Source: Cordia subcordata (lineage: Eukaryota > Streptophyta > Magnoliopsida > Boraginales > Cordiaceae). From it: 64,000 bases of DNA. The DNA is taken from assembly GCA_028554755.1 (NCBI GenBank), contig JAPTOF010000003.1, positions 9,619,501-9,683,500 on the forward strand, read 5' to 3'. The position numbers were made by a program, and so were the translations under genes. Under the pieces are notes generated by a model that was not told the DNA's origin, did no database searches, and was given only the letters and a program-made list of their open reading frames with translations. Shown here in pieces: positions 37,024-47,669 of the stretch (the first letter of the stretch is position 1; the number at the start of each line of letters is the position of its first letter).

Positions 37024-37908
37024 GTGTCTAGAGGTACTTCACCTAGAGTTCTCTTCCTATCTGCCTTAGAGAGGTCCACACCTAGTGATGATTCTAGGTT
37101 TTTCAAGATCTTAGAGCATCTTAAGGACCTTCAGGTTAATCTTCCTTTGATAGATGTGATCATTTCCATTCCTTCGTATTCTAAGTTCTTCAAGGACCTT
37201 TGTGCAAGGAAGTGTAGATCATTAAACATTCCTAAAAAGGTAAGGCTTATGGAAAAAGTAAGTAATATTTGTATTTTGGGCCTCCTGCCCAAGATGAGTG
37301 ACCCTGGAGCTTTCACCATTCCTTCTAGGATCTGTGAGACCCAGATTGATTATGCCTTGCTAGATTTAGGGTCCAGTGTGAATCTCATTCCCTACTCTAT
37401 CCATCAACAATTAGGTCTAGGAGAGTTGTCTCCTACCCATGTTACTTTTCAACTAGCTGATAGGTCTGAGCATAGACCTAGGGATGTGGTAGAGGATGTT
37501 ATGGTCCAGGTAGGTGAGTTTGTGTATCCTGTAGACTTCATAGTATTATATATAGATTTGGGTCACAATTCTAGGCATTTCATCTCTATCTTATTAGGTT
37601 GCCCCTTCCTTGCTACTGCATATGCCATTATTCATTGTAGGTTAGTGTTATTAGAGATAAAATTTGGGAATTTGAGGTCCACAATGAAAGTTGCCAAGGC
37701 GGTAAATAGAGTTAGTATAGGAGGAGAAGAGGATGGAGAAGAATGCTTTAAAGTAAATATGATTGATTCTTGCATTGAGGACTTTGTAAAGAGAACTATA
37801 ACTGATGGAGAAGATTTGAGAAAATTTGAGGAGATATTGTCTAGCTTTGATTTGGAAACCTTAGAGAGAAAATGTGTAGTTTCCATTTCTTTAGTTGAGG
37901 ATTCTTGA
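37024..37908 (+). CDS. P1 aspartic protease domain and pro-RT linker, open 294 codons
   Basis: Retroelement protease that would cut the gag-pol polyprotein. The N-terminal part resembles the FLKVLKDLQVNLPLIDV-SIPSYSKFFKDL segment that precedes protease in plant Athila/Tat elements. The catalytic site is ALLDLGSSVNLIP (near 37354-37392), with the family's D-L-G in place of D-T/S-G. The distal ILLGCPFLATA motif (near 37590) matches the conserved ILGRPFLAT. The frame is open but is a leftover of a broken polyprotein; it ends in a stop at 37906 before the RT. No sign of independent expression. Confidence 0.8.
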   Translation: MSRGTSPRVLFLSALERSTPSDDSRFFKILEHLKDLQVNLPLIDVIISIPSYSKFFKDLCARKCRSLNIPKKVRLMEKVSNICILGLLPKMSDPGAFTIPSRICETQIDYALLDLGSSVNLIPYSIHQQLGLGELSPTHVTFQLADRSEHRPRDVVEDVMVQVGEFVYPVDFIVLYIDLGHNSRHFISILLGCPFLATAYAIIHCRLVLLEIKFGNLRSTMKVAKAVNRVSIGGEEDGEECFKVNMIDSCIEDFVKRTITDGEDLRKFEEILSSFDLETLERKCVVSISLVEDS

Positions 37909-37949
37909 TTGATAAGTCGCTTGAGGTTATTCCTTCTACTTGAGTCCCC

Positions 37950-38580
37950 CTTGGTTGAGCTTGGCCTATCTTTAGAGCTCAAACCCCTTCTTGAGCATTT
38001 AAAGTATGCTTTCCTAGGCCCTAATGAGACCCTTCTGGTCATCATAGCTTCCAATCTTTCTAGAGAGCATAAGGAGTTCTCTTAGAGGTTCTTAGGAAAC
38101 ATAGAAAGGCTATAGGGTGGAAAATTGATGATTTGAAAGGTATAAATCCTTTAGTTTACATGCATCACCTTGAGGATGGGGTTGTTCCTTTTAAGAAGAT
38201 GCAAAGAAGGCTAAACCTACACATGAGTGAGGTAGTTAAGAAAGAGATTATTAAGCTTTTCGATGCAATCATTATCTACCTGATCTCCAATAGTAAGTAG
38301 GTTAGCCCGGTTGAGGTAGTCCCTAAGAAGTCAGGGATCACAGTTATGGAGAATAAGATCAGAGAGCTTATCCCTACATACACTTCAATGGGTTAGAGAG
38401 TTTGTATTGATAATAGGAATCTTAACTACAAAACTAGGAAGGATCATTTCCTATTGGCATTTCTAGACTAGATTTTAGATAGAGTAGCTGGGCATAGCTT
38501 CTATTGCTTTCTAGATGGCTATTTGGGTTATAATCAAATCCCTATGTTCCCCGTGGACTAGGAGAAGACTACCTTTACTA
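37950..38580 (+). pseudogene. P1 reverse transcriptase, N-terminal fragment
   Basis: Broken frames show the approach to RT (LELKPLLEHLKYAFLG, MQRRLNLHMSEVVKKEIIKL, VVPKKSGITVMENK) and RT motifs RVCIDNRNLNYKTRKDHF and GHSFYCFLDGYLGYNQIP. Stops interrupt several places. The homology ends at EKTTFT (about 38580), before the catalytic aspartate-pair motif, at the junction with the minus-strand element. Confidence 0.85.
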
Positions 38581-40240
38581 AAATTCTCAATCGTGCATGG
38601 TCGTGTAGATCTTCCAGGATCTTTCAATTTTTGTGGTTGCTTTTTTTTACAAGATTGCACTGTGCTCTTTAGTCAAATTCACAAACTCAAAATCACCCAG
38701 TTTCCTTTTCTTGGATAAGATCTCTTTCAAAAGTTTTACATAACTAGGTAGTTGTTCCAAAACATCAACAAAAGGAATGTTGATGTGCAACTTTTTGAAG
38801 ACTTCAAGAAATTTGGAAAATTGCTTATCTAATTGCTGCTTCTTGAGTCTTTGAGGGAATGGAATTGATGGAGTATAACTTTCTTTTTGAATCCCCTTTT
38901 CTTTTTGCTTTGTAACTTTCTCTACACTTTTTTTGTCTTCCTCATCATGACTTTCATTTGTCGCACTCTTTGTCTTTGGTTCTTCAAGATCTTGTCCATT
39001 CTTCAAGGTAATTACATATGCTTGATCTTTTGGATTGACCTCTATGTTGCTTGGCAATGTACCCCTTGTTCTTTCGTTTAATAAGTTGGCAATTTGTCCC
39101 ATTTGTACCTCCAAGTTCCTAATAGAAGCTGCTTGGTTTTGCAATGTTGTGCCAGTCCTTGCCATGAATTGAGAAGTGTTCGTGGTCAATTGAGTTAAGG
39201 AATCTTCCAATGAAACCTTCTTTAACGGTGGAGGAGCATTGTTTGGAACTTGTGATGGCATATGTTGAGGCATGAGTGGTGGCCTCACATTATTGTTGTT
39301 GTTGCAGGAAAGTTTGGATAATTCCTCCATCCTAGATTGTAGGTGTTGGAATGTGGATTATTTTGCTTTTGAAAGTTCGAGACAAAATTGGCTTGGTTAT
39401 TCGGCACTTGTCTAAATGGACTACCAACTCCACATTCCATACTATTATGATCTCCTCCACATAGCTCACACCTTTGGATTGGGGTTTGGACGACATTTAC
39501 AGCAAAATAATCCATCTTTTTGGACAATACCTCGATTTGAGCTTGTAGAGTAGTAAGTGCATCAACTTCATAAATTCCAACAACTCATTTCGTGGTAGCC
39601 TTTTCTGATGGCCATTGATAATTGTTCGCTGCCATCTCTTCTAACAATTGATAAGCTTCATCATGAGTTTTTTCTCATTAATGCACCTCTAATAGTAGCA
39701 TCGATCAATGTGTACGTACTATTGCTCAAACCATTGTAAAAAACCTGTACTTGCAACCATGTTAGTAACCTGTGATGAGAACGCTTTCTGATCGAGTCCT
39801 TGTAGTGCTTTCATGCTTCATACGATGATTCTCCTTCAAATTAACAAAAAGTAGTGATATCATTCCTCATCTTTGCTGTCTTTGCTGGTCGGAAGAACTT
39901 AGCCAAAAATTTTTAAACTAATTCCTCCCATGTAGTGATAATTCCTAGTGGTAATAAGTCATTGCTTTGCTTTATCTCATAAAGAGAATGGAAATAACGT
40001 CAATCTAATGGCATCATTAGTAGCACCATTGTGATTGAATGTATCACAGATCTCCAAAAAAATTGCAATGTAAGCATTCAGATCACCATTCGTTAACCCT
40101 CCAATTTGCATAGATGTTTGAATCATTTGAATAATAGCCGGCTTGATCTCAAAATTTTTGGCCTGAATTCTTGATCCCTATGCTTGATGCTGTGCTGCCA
40201 ATAAATGGTGTTGCATATTCCCTTAGTGCACTTGCATTAT
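38581..40240 (-). pseudogene. Gag and gag-protease linker of the minus-strand gypsy element
   Basis: From right to left: FEIKPAIIQMIQ, GDLNAYIAIFLEICDTFNHN, DAIRLTLFPFSL, then stop-interrupted MRNDITTF, VFYNGL, and a zinc knuckle CELCGGDHNSMEC (CX2CX3HX4C) in the 80-codon frame 39285-39527. The 227-codon frame 38647-39330 holds a coiled-coil-like segment (SLTQLTTNTSQFMARTGTTL), then PFPQRLKKQQLDKQFSKFLE, LHINIPFVDVLEQLPSYVK and KEHSAIL. Past a frameshift, KLKDPGR-T-PCTIENF (to about 38581) begins the protease. Stops and shifts make it non-functional. Confidence 0.85.
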
Positions 40241-40398
40241 TTACTCCTTCAAGTTGTTTAGCCTTGTTTTCTCCTTCTTCCTTGATCTCTATCATACACC
40301 AAGACACAAACTAAAGCATAGATTAATTTAAACCTAAAAAAATAGCATTCAAATTTGTAATAAGATAAGCTTGATATCAATATTGACAAAAGACATAA

Positions 40399-40416
40399 TC
40401 CCCGGTAATGGTGCCA
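40399..40416 (-). other. Primer-binding site of the minus-strand gypsy element
   Basis: Minus strand TGGCACCATTACCGGGGA, a close match to the Athila/Tat-type site TGGCGCCGTTGCCGGGGA, nine bases inside the LTR end. Confidence 0.8.
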
Positions 40417-40425
40417 AAAACTTAT

Positions 40426-41978
40426 TGTTTGAAAACCGCAAGCGCACGATATCGTGACGAGTAATAAAGTGATGTCTAGAGTATTGTTCCCATAAGGATT
40501 GTGCTGTCAAGTATTGAAAGTAGCAAATCCTAAAACTATTTGAACAATCGAAAGAAATTTAACTAAATTAATAATGAAAACAAAGAAATAAAAAAAAAAC
40601 TAAATCCCTAACTAAATAATAAAAACTCACAATAAATAAATTAAAACCAACTAATAAAAGAAAAAGAAAAACAAATAAAGATTAAAATTAATAAACTGTC
40701 AAGACCTGCAAATAAAGATGACTATGGCATGTGAATTCACCTAAGACACCTACTAGATATTTTATTTGGTTGTGCAGTTTTTCCCCTATTAATTTAATCT
40801 ACATAATCGGATTTTCTAGATTAATTAATTATCTCTCTCAAGAATAATCAATCCTACACTCACAAGTTTTTCGACTATATCTCTATGTAAAGACAACCTA
40901 TGAGTGTGGCTAATGTTTAGAAATCCTTAAACAGGCTATGCTAACTTTGTCCATATCTCTATGCAACAAACAATTAATATCAACTCATATAGGACCATTA
41001 CACTTATCATATCTCAGTCTCAACATGCAATTAAAATCAACTCAACTGGTGGCCAATCAATTGGAAGCATTAAGAACAATATGAACTGACATAAAAAAAA
41101 TTAATAGTATAAAAATTAAGCCTAATGCACAATCTAAAATAAAACTATCACATAGTAGTCAAAAATCTATCATAGCCCTAGTACAAGAAAATTAGCTCAT
41201 ATTCGAAAATAAAAATCCTAAACTAATAAATTGAAATATGTTAAAATAAAAAATATAAACTGAAAAATTAACACAAGCTAAAAATATAAATTAAGATCTA
41301 AGATTAAATTCAAAATTGACATAAAACCTAGAATAAGAATTAAAATGTAAAGTAGCCTAGCATTAAATTTGAAATTGAATAGTAAATCTAAGAATATAAA
41401 TATAAATTGAATGTGAAATTTAATTCTAGAATAAACTCTAACTAAGAATTAAAAGTAACAAGAACAAATCAAAAAAATAATTGGAGATGAGTCACAAATC
41501 TGAAAAATAATTGGAGACGAGTCCGTGAGTTGTTTTTCATGCTCCACCTCCTCAAGAACTAAAATTGTGGTCAACTTCTTATTTCTTTTTCTTGTCATAA
41601 ATGCTTGGTCCCACTTCAAACTTTCCTTTCTTTCTTGCTCTTTTGAGATTGAACGAGAATTACCAAGAAGAAATAATATTGAATTCTCTTCCATTTTTCA
41701 TCCCATGCTTGAAGGCCCATGTCATAAATGCTTTGGTCAACTTTGCCCAATTCTTACTCCAAAAGCTTCTACTTTAATTTTGACCGCCCTTAACGTTAAA
41801 AGTGGCTTGAGCCTTGAACAGAAAAGTTATAGATCTCGTCGCAAACTTTCCATGGATACTTGAATTGCACTATTCTTTGATTCAAGCAAAAAATTTATAT
41901 CAAATAAAATTTAATGAAATCAAAATTCAAGTTTAAAAGGTATGAAAATATAGGAAAAATTAAGCTTATCACTAAACA
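40426..41978 (-). repeat. 5' LTR of the minus-strand gypsy element
   Basis: The inner edge contains the typical tract CGATATCGTGCGCTTGCGGTTTT. The interior is A-rich on the plus strand with no ORF of note. Outer edge chosen at 'actaaaca' because TGTTTAGTGATAAGC is a standard LTR start and pairs with the CAAACA end. Confidence 0.65.
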
Positions 41979-41983
41979 TATTA

Positions 41984-42256
41984 AGCAAGAAGTCGATTCA
42001 CTAGTGAAGTTACCAAAATTCTAAGGAAGACCTTAGTAGTGGACTAGGCCTTCAGGAGTTCGAACCATACTAAATCGCTGCATTTCATCTTTTAACTCTC
42101 AAACTCTTTACATTCAAGTGTTATCTTCATTGAATATTTGCTTAAATAGTAGATCAGTAATTACTTGTATAATCTAAAAAGGAGTTTTAATTGCATATTT
42201 GTGCCTCTAATCCTATTCACCCCCCGTCCGTTTTAGGATTCAATCTTTGGGCAACA
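41984..42256 (+). repeat. Possible copia-type LTR 3' fragment
   Basis: The sequence 'agtggactaggcc...gttcgaaccatactaaatc' followed by 'cctctaatcctattcaccccccgtccg' and a CAACA end resembles the 3' part of plant SIRE/Maximus-type copia LTRs. No second copy is present here to confirm it. Confidence 0.35.
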
Positions 42257-43370
42257 ATACCTCAGCCTAGTTGGAAATCTGGGGTTGTACGTGTAAGAAG
42301 AATTTGCTTAAGAAGCTTTGAATTGTGGCACACTATCCTGTGACTATTGTCTTTGTGAAAAATTTAGGTGATTGCACGATCAATGATTGTATACATTAGA
42401 GTAGGGGTTGCTACATATGTCCCATAAACATTTGAAGACTAATAAGCCAATGGACAATTAAGAATTGAATGAGAAGTGTTATAACAAAAAGAACGTTCAT
42501 CCACAACATTAGTACGTAATATTTTCACAGATTCTTTGTTAATTGACAACAACTAATCCATCTTTTTAGTTAATATATTAACTCAAATGGCAATATCATG
42601 TTGTGATGAAGCCTCTTAAAGACTTTTTTAATTGTCCTATTATTGACATGTGACAAACATGCGAAGAGGCCGTGTCCTTGAGAATATTTACTAAGATGCC
42701 CAAATAATTGCCAAGCCTTCTGAAGACTCTTATACAATAACATAGCCCCTAATAATACATTGACTATTTGCTTATGGCACTCAAAGAAACCATAGTAATC
42801 AGATTGAACTAGCTTCCAATCTGTAGTGTCATGGTGAGGGCAATTATCCAACATCTCAAGAAATCTATCCCAACTCTTATGAAATAATTCATTATCAAAT
42901 TGAAAGAAATTAGTGATCTCATCTCATGGTAATCGTTTTTGTTAATAAAACTTATTTAGAAATTCTCTCTGAAGACTCGTCTAAAAAGTGATAGACCCTA
43001 CTAGAAGAGTGTTCAATAAATGTTTCACTTTATCCTTAAGGAAAAATGGAAACACTATCATGCAAACTGCCTAATCACTAATATGTCTAACTTTAAATGG
43101 GGAACAAACCTCTACAAAAGCGTTAATATAATGGTACAAAATTCACAATGCTGAGGCCACAAAAGTGGGAAGACTCTGTTACAATTAGGATTTAGTCTCA
43201 AAGACAACCTCCCATGTATCAGGTAATTCAATGGCCATGGGTAGAGCATATGTAGTTGGAGTAAAGAAATCTCTAATGGCTTGAGGTTGATTTGGTATCT
43301 GCCCAGGAAGTGGGCCTTGGGCATTTCCATTACTGAGACCTCCTTGAGTAACGATTAACTGATTATATTA
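42257..43370 (-). pseudogene. Minus-strand gypsy gag fragment, cut by copia LTR
   Basis: Reading leftward from 43330: NGNAQGPLPGQIPNQPQ, AIRDFFTPTTYALPMAIELP, then EITNFFQFDNELFHKSWDRF and MLDNCPHHDTTDWKLVQSDYYG (about 42800-42890), which match plant gypsy gag. Frames are broken by shifts and stops. The N-terminal side is cut at 43370 by the copia LTR edge. It differs from the gag at 38.6-40.2 kb and so is another element. Confidence 0.75.
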
Positions 43371-43740
43371 TGTTGAAGCCAAATATCTTAAAAAGGTGGC
43401 GAATTAAGATATTAAACAATTTTTACAATTAAAATTTATTCAACAAAACAAGCAAGTTCACTTAGACAATTTCTCAAACAAGTTAGGCACACAAATCACA
43501 CAAGAGAAAAAAGAAGAGAAAGACATTAAAGGGGACCGATTTATAGGTGGTTCAGCAAGCCTACATCCATCACTAAGGTTGCTCCTCTTAGGACATTAAC
43601 ACTTCACTAGTGCGTGTGTGCACCATCAAATGTTGGTGGGCATAAACCAACTTCCTTTTACACCTTTTTGAAGATCTTCTTCAAAGAACCCAAGAGTTCC
43701 CTCTTTAGGATTTTTCCACACTCACTCAAGCTAATATATG
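43371..43740 (-). repeat. Copia LTR, 3' part (left of N2)
   Basis: Begins TGTTGAAGCC on the plus strand (minus end GGCTTCAACA). Contains 'ggtggttcagcaagcctacatccatcac', typical of plant SIRE/Maximus copia LTRs. Interrupted by N2 at 43741; the LTR resumes at 51290. TATTA precedes it (43366-43370). Confidence 0.65.
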
Positions 43741-45740
43741 TGATGTGTTTGTTTTGTGTGTTTATGTATTGCATGTATATACTTGTTTTGAGGTGCTTTG
43801 AACTTCATTTAATGTATTAGTATAGCATTTAGGTCATACTTGTGCATATTAGGGTTTACATGTTCATAGTTGAATTTAGGACTTAAATGCTACACTAATG
43901 CGCATTTATTGATTATTTTAGGTGTGACTTGGAGAGATAATTGGAACTTCATTAAGGGTGCTTGAAGTGTGGAACAAAGAAAAGGGTGTTACAAATATAA
44001 AGGAATGAAGAAAAGTTCATTTGGAAGTGGCTTGGTTAAGCAAGAAGCGACTGAGGCGAAACCGAGAGCAACATAAGCCAAATTTGGAGCTTGCAAACAA
44101 AAAGGACATGGAAAAGTTTTGAACATGTTCTAGAGTGAAAAATATTTTTTGAAGATCCCCCCATGACAATATGAAGCCATAGAAAAAAACGGTGCATGAA
44201 TCGGAGCAAAAATGAGCAAGATATGAGCATTTTACTATCAAAATCGGTTAAGCTTCTGTCAAGGACAATCGACCGAGTAGGTCGATCGGCCAGATTAAAA
44301 TCTGGGCCAATTTTGGCCGAATGACTTACCCCAAAATCCAGTTGACCGGTTAGGCATCCGACTTGAATTGTTGATAGCCCTATTTAAGTCACTTTTTCAA
44401 CCATTTTTAAAGAGGAACAACACCCAATTCACACACCCACTTCCCTAAACTCAAAATCCACCAAAAATCACCTCACACACTTCCTTCTAAACACATTTTG
44501 ACACTTGGAATCAAGGATCCAAGAGGATCAAACATTAAGATTTGGGACATAGCTCATGGATTGTAAAGCTTGGCTATGGATAGAAAGGTATCTCTCTTTT
44601 ATCTTAAGTCTAATTATGTATGATTAGAGCTATGTAGGGTGACTATATCTTGTATTTAAGGATTGATTACTAATTTTTATTAATGGTAACTTGATGGATT
44701 TATGTATATATGCTTTATGCTTAGGGTTTCAAAGTTTATTTTACATACATGTCCATATGTTTGTTGAAATGTCTCAATGAAGTTGCATGTATATGTATTG
44801 AAGTCTATTGTGCTATTAACCACTTGTAAATCATTATGCTAGCATGTCTATGTGTTTGTGTGGTGATTACATGAAGTGGGTATGCTTATATACATGTCTA
44901 TGTGTGTGTTTACATACTTAATAGCATAAATAGCTTCTATTGCTTACATGTTGGGTGCAATTACTTAAATTGGTGTAATCTAAGTATGTCTATGTGTTTA
45001 GTAGTAGAATACCCCAAGATATTCTCAAATTCCATGCCTAGATGTGTTTGCTTTGCACTTTAATGTCAATTCTTGCTATTGTGATGTTGATTGATGGTGC
45101 ATAACTAATGGCTAGCCTAGGTCGAGTCTCCTTTAGCTTTAAATTCAGCTAATGGGTTTTATGGTAGGTTAGTCGACATTAGACGAACTAGGTCTTGGCT
45201 TTAAATTTAGCCAACGGTTTAAAAGCTAGGGTTAGATCAATCTAAGACACCTAGAATTCTAACTAGCTAGTCCTATGGCCCTATGTCATAAAAACCATAT
45301 GTCGCAGCTTTAGGGGTCAACACCTAGGGATGGATTCGCACTGAGGCTTAGGGTATAATTAAGAGGTTAATTAGGAGAATAGACCAGAGCAACCAAGTTA
45401 ATCCATTAAGCAACCCCAAACAAGAATATTAATCACCCATTTGCAAGCCGTAATCCTGATATTTCCCATTTCCACGTGTTAGCATCCCCTTAGATCGCTT
45501 GATTCCCTCATTATACACACACACACACACACATACACTGCCTTTTTTATTTTTTTACCTGTAGCTAGATTTATCTTTCTCGAGCTCCTCTTAAATAAAA
45601 AACACCAAAAAGATTGAGTTAGGATTCCAACACGTAGCTCTTTAAGATGCACTTAGCTTAGAACACCATACACATTATGCCTCATGGATTCGACCCCGCA
45701 CTCACACATATTGTACTACACACGACCCGTGCACTTGCAG
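43741..45740 (+). repeat. N2 5' LTR
   Basis: Starts TGATGTGTTTG. GGTCGA-type palindromes at 44265-44350, TATA-like CTATTTAAG (44380-44388), hairpins TTAGCT/AGCTAA (45133-45152) and TTGGCT/AGCCAA (45195-45214). The last ~40 bases found in the 3' LTR (gggctatttaggcttgtgctcaaat...tatca) are not recognisable after 'gtgcacttgcag', so the inner edge is approximate. Confidence 0.82.
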
Positions 45741-45832
45741 GTTGTGTGTGTCTTAGCTCGTTACGTGTTTGATAAAACAAATTCAAAAAAATTGTTGAGC
45801 ATTGTAAAGAGGTTTACTTGTGTCTATTAATC

Positions 45833-47669
45833 ATGAATGATCCTAATACGTCATGGTGGTCACTTGTATCCTCTTCCCCACCACCCAAACATATTCCCAT
45901 TGCATGTCGTATTTGTGGAAGTTTTATGCATCCAACTGTTTTCTGTCCTCGTGAAAATTCCCTATCTAGGGCTAGTGTTAACTATGACCCCCATAGTCAT
46001 GCATCATCTCATATATCTTCATTTAGAAATCATGACTATAGGAATGCATATTCTTGTTATTGCAATCTATGAGGAATCCATACTCATGGTTTCAATACTT
46101 GCCCTACCTTCCTCCCTTATCCCCAATTGCATGCTATGCCCTATTATCATGATTCTAGGGAGCAACATCATGCATCTTCATATTCGGGTCAAGATGACTC
46201 TTCATATTTTCTACCTCTTTGCTTTGAAAATCCATCTCCTGCCCCGTCGTTTCCCACCCACCCTTCATTCGAGTTTTATGATAACAGTGTTGTTCGTGTT
46301 CCTTACCAAATTCTCTCCCATCTCAACTCGGAAGAACTTTATTCTTTTACGTCTCTTTCACGTAGTCAAAAGCTTGACTATCTTATATACCTCTATCAAT
46401 CTAACCAAGATCGCGTAGATCATATAAGGCAACAAGTTGATAATCAAGATGAGTGCTTTAGGAGAATGGTTGAGAATGAACAATCTGTGGTCGGAAGTCT
46501 TGAGATACCTTTAGAACAGGTTGAAGAGATAAGATCGAGACCTAGAGATGAGAAAAAGAATGGTGAAAAAGATGATGTGTTGGAGAGACAACTAGAAAGA
46601 GAGGTTGATGGAGATATAACATCATGTAGTGAGGATGAGGATGAGCTTAAAGACACTATGGTTCTTCATGATTCCTATGGATATGTTTTAGAGAAAATAG
46701 TACTCTATCCTCTTAAGCTTTTAACACCTTTTGTTGAGTTATGTGAGCCTTTCTTTCTCCTCATCTTACACATTTCACACACTTGGAGGTTGAGTCTCAT
46801 GATCATAGCACTCATTTGCATTTCGAGTCTACATTTAGGGAGTCTAGGGTACACATCTCCCTTGAGCATTCACGCATCCATGAGCTAAAATCCTTTAAGT
46901 TTCCATTGTCCCCTCTATGTGTGTCTACCCCATATGAAAAGCATGATGGTGAGATGACATCTATTAGTGATGAATATATTATTGAAATTAAAGAGACTTT
47001 AGCTAGTGAAGGTTTAGAGTCATCCATTGGGAAAACAAGACATCAATTTAAGAGGTTTTAGATGATAAGTCTCTTGGAGTTAACAATCATGGTATTGAGG
47101 AGAATAGCAACTCTAAGAAGACATTTAAGAAAGAAATTGGTGTGTTTAAAAGAACGATCTATGGGTCTTTTTGGATATTTGATGAATCATTGATGGAAAT
47201 AGAACCCATTAAGATCGAATCCACCCCTAGTGAGGAGTTAGAACGACCTAGGCTTGATCACGTTACATCTTGTAGAGAAGAAGAGTATAGTACATTCACT
47301 TCCCATATTGCTGCTCCTCTTTCTCCAAATGTCATTTCTATTCTCCGTTCACATTTCGTTGAGTCTCCTTCTTTGGAGCTCACGTTTGTGCCTTCTAGTT
47401 TAGGACATTTTCATCTAGAGCTAGATAGCACTTCTCCCATGTTGCATGCATTAAACCTATCTTTGACCCATGGGGAGGATGTGTTCCTAGCCATTGATTA
47501 TGAAAAGAAGGCCATTGAGTGGTTAATTAAAGAACACATAGGGCATGATCTCACATGCTTATGCATGACACCTTCCATACTTGCGCACAAATTTTCATTT
47601 GATGTTTCAAGGTGGGATCTTGAAATAGGGTGCATTGTACATTCATTGCCCCAATCATTTGTTGCATAA
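45833..47669 (+). pseudogene. N2 gag-like protein with two CCHC knuckles, lightly broken
   Basis: The ATG at 45833 matches that of N1. Knuckle 1 CRICGSFMHPTVFC (about 45905-45946) has perfect CX2CX4HX4C spacing. Knuckle 2 (about 46060-46101) reads C-N-L-stop-GIHTHGFNTC: its second Cys codon is now TGA (46070-46072). After that stop the same frame runs open from 46073 to 46888 through YYHDSREQHHASSYSGQDDS, a Leu/Glu/Arg-rich coiled-coil-like part (QKLDYLIYLYQSNQDRVDHI, EKKNGEKDDVLERQLERE) and an acidic SCSEDEDELKD. Two frameshifts (about 46780-46890 and 47060-47140) lead to VESHDHSTHLHFES and MLHALNLSLTHGE, LAIDYEKKAIEWL. Probable role is RNA binding in particles; no enzyme domain. The original length would be about 600 codons. 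Confidence 0.7.

Larger units (their letters stand above)
31275..38580 (+). mobile_element. P1: Athila/Tat-like Ty3/gypsy element, 3' truncated
   Basis: Parts in order: 5' LTR (31275-33150), primer-binding site (33155-33173), gag with CCHC knuckle (broken by a solo LTR and stops), protease (open), and the start of reverse transcriptase. The sequence stops in the RT core at about 38580, where a minus-strand gypsy element begins. No 3' LTR, RNase H or integrase remains in the window. CCTTG (31270-31274) precedes the LTR and would be its left target duplication. The gag and RT families are those of plant gypsy elements of the Athila/Tat lineage. Confidence 0.88.
38581..41978 (-). mobile_element. 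Minus-strand Ty3/gypsy (Athila/Tat-like) element, pol lost
   Basis: Read on the minus strand: LTR (41978 to 40426), primer-binding site (40416-40399), gag, and the start of protease, which ends abruptly at 38581. Different family from P1/P2: its LTR is 1553 bp with TGTTTAGTGATAAGCTT at the 5' edge and TTTTCAAACA at the 3' edge. TATTA (41979-41983) next to the outer LTR edge is a possible half of its target duplication; the other half is not available. Confidence 0.78.

Noticed and set aside
37632..38054. 140-codon minus-strand open frame
   Set aside because: Antisense of P1 protease/RT sequence.
43366..43370. TATTA next to both the copia LTR and the minus gypsy LTR (41979) as one shared duplication
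   Set aside because: The two LTRs belong to different families; in AT-rich DNA a shared 5-mer is easily chance.
45837..46418. 193-codon hydrophobic open frame
   Set aside because: Off-register reading of the N2 gag-like ORF, whose frame has the CCHC knuckles.
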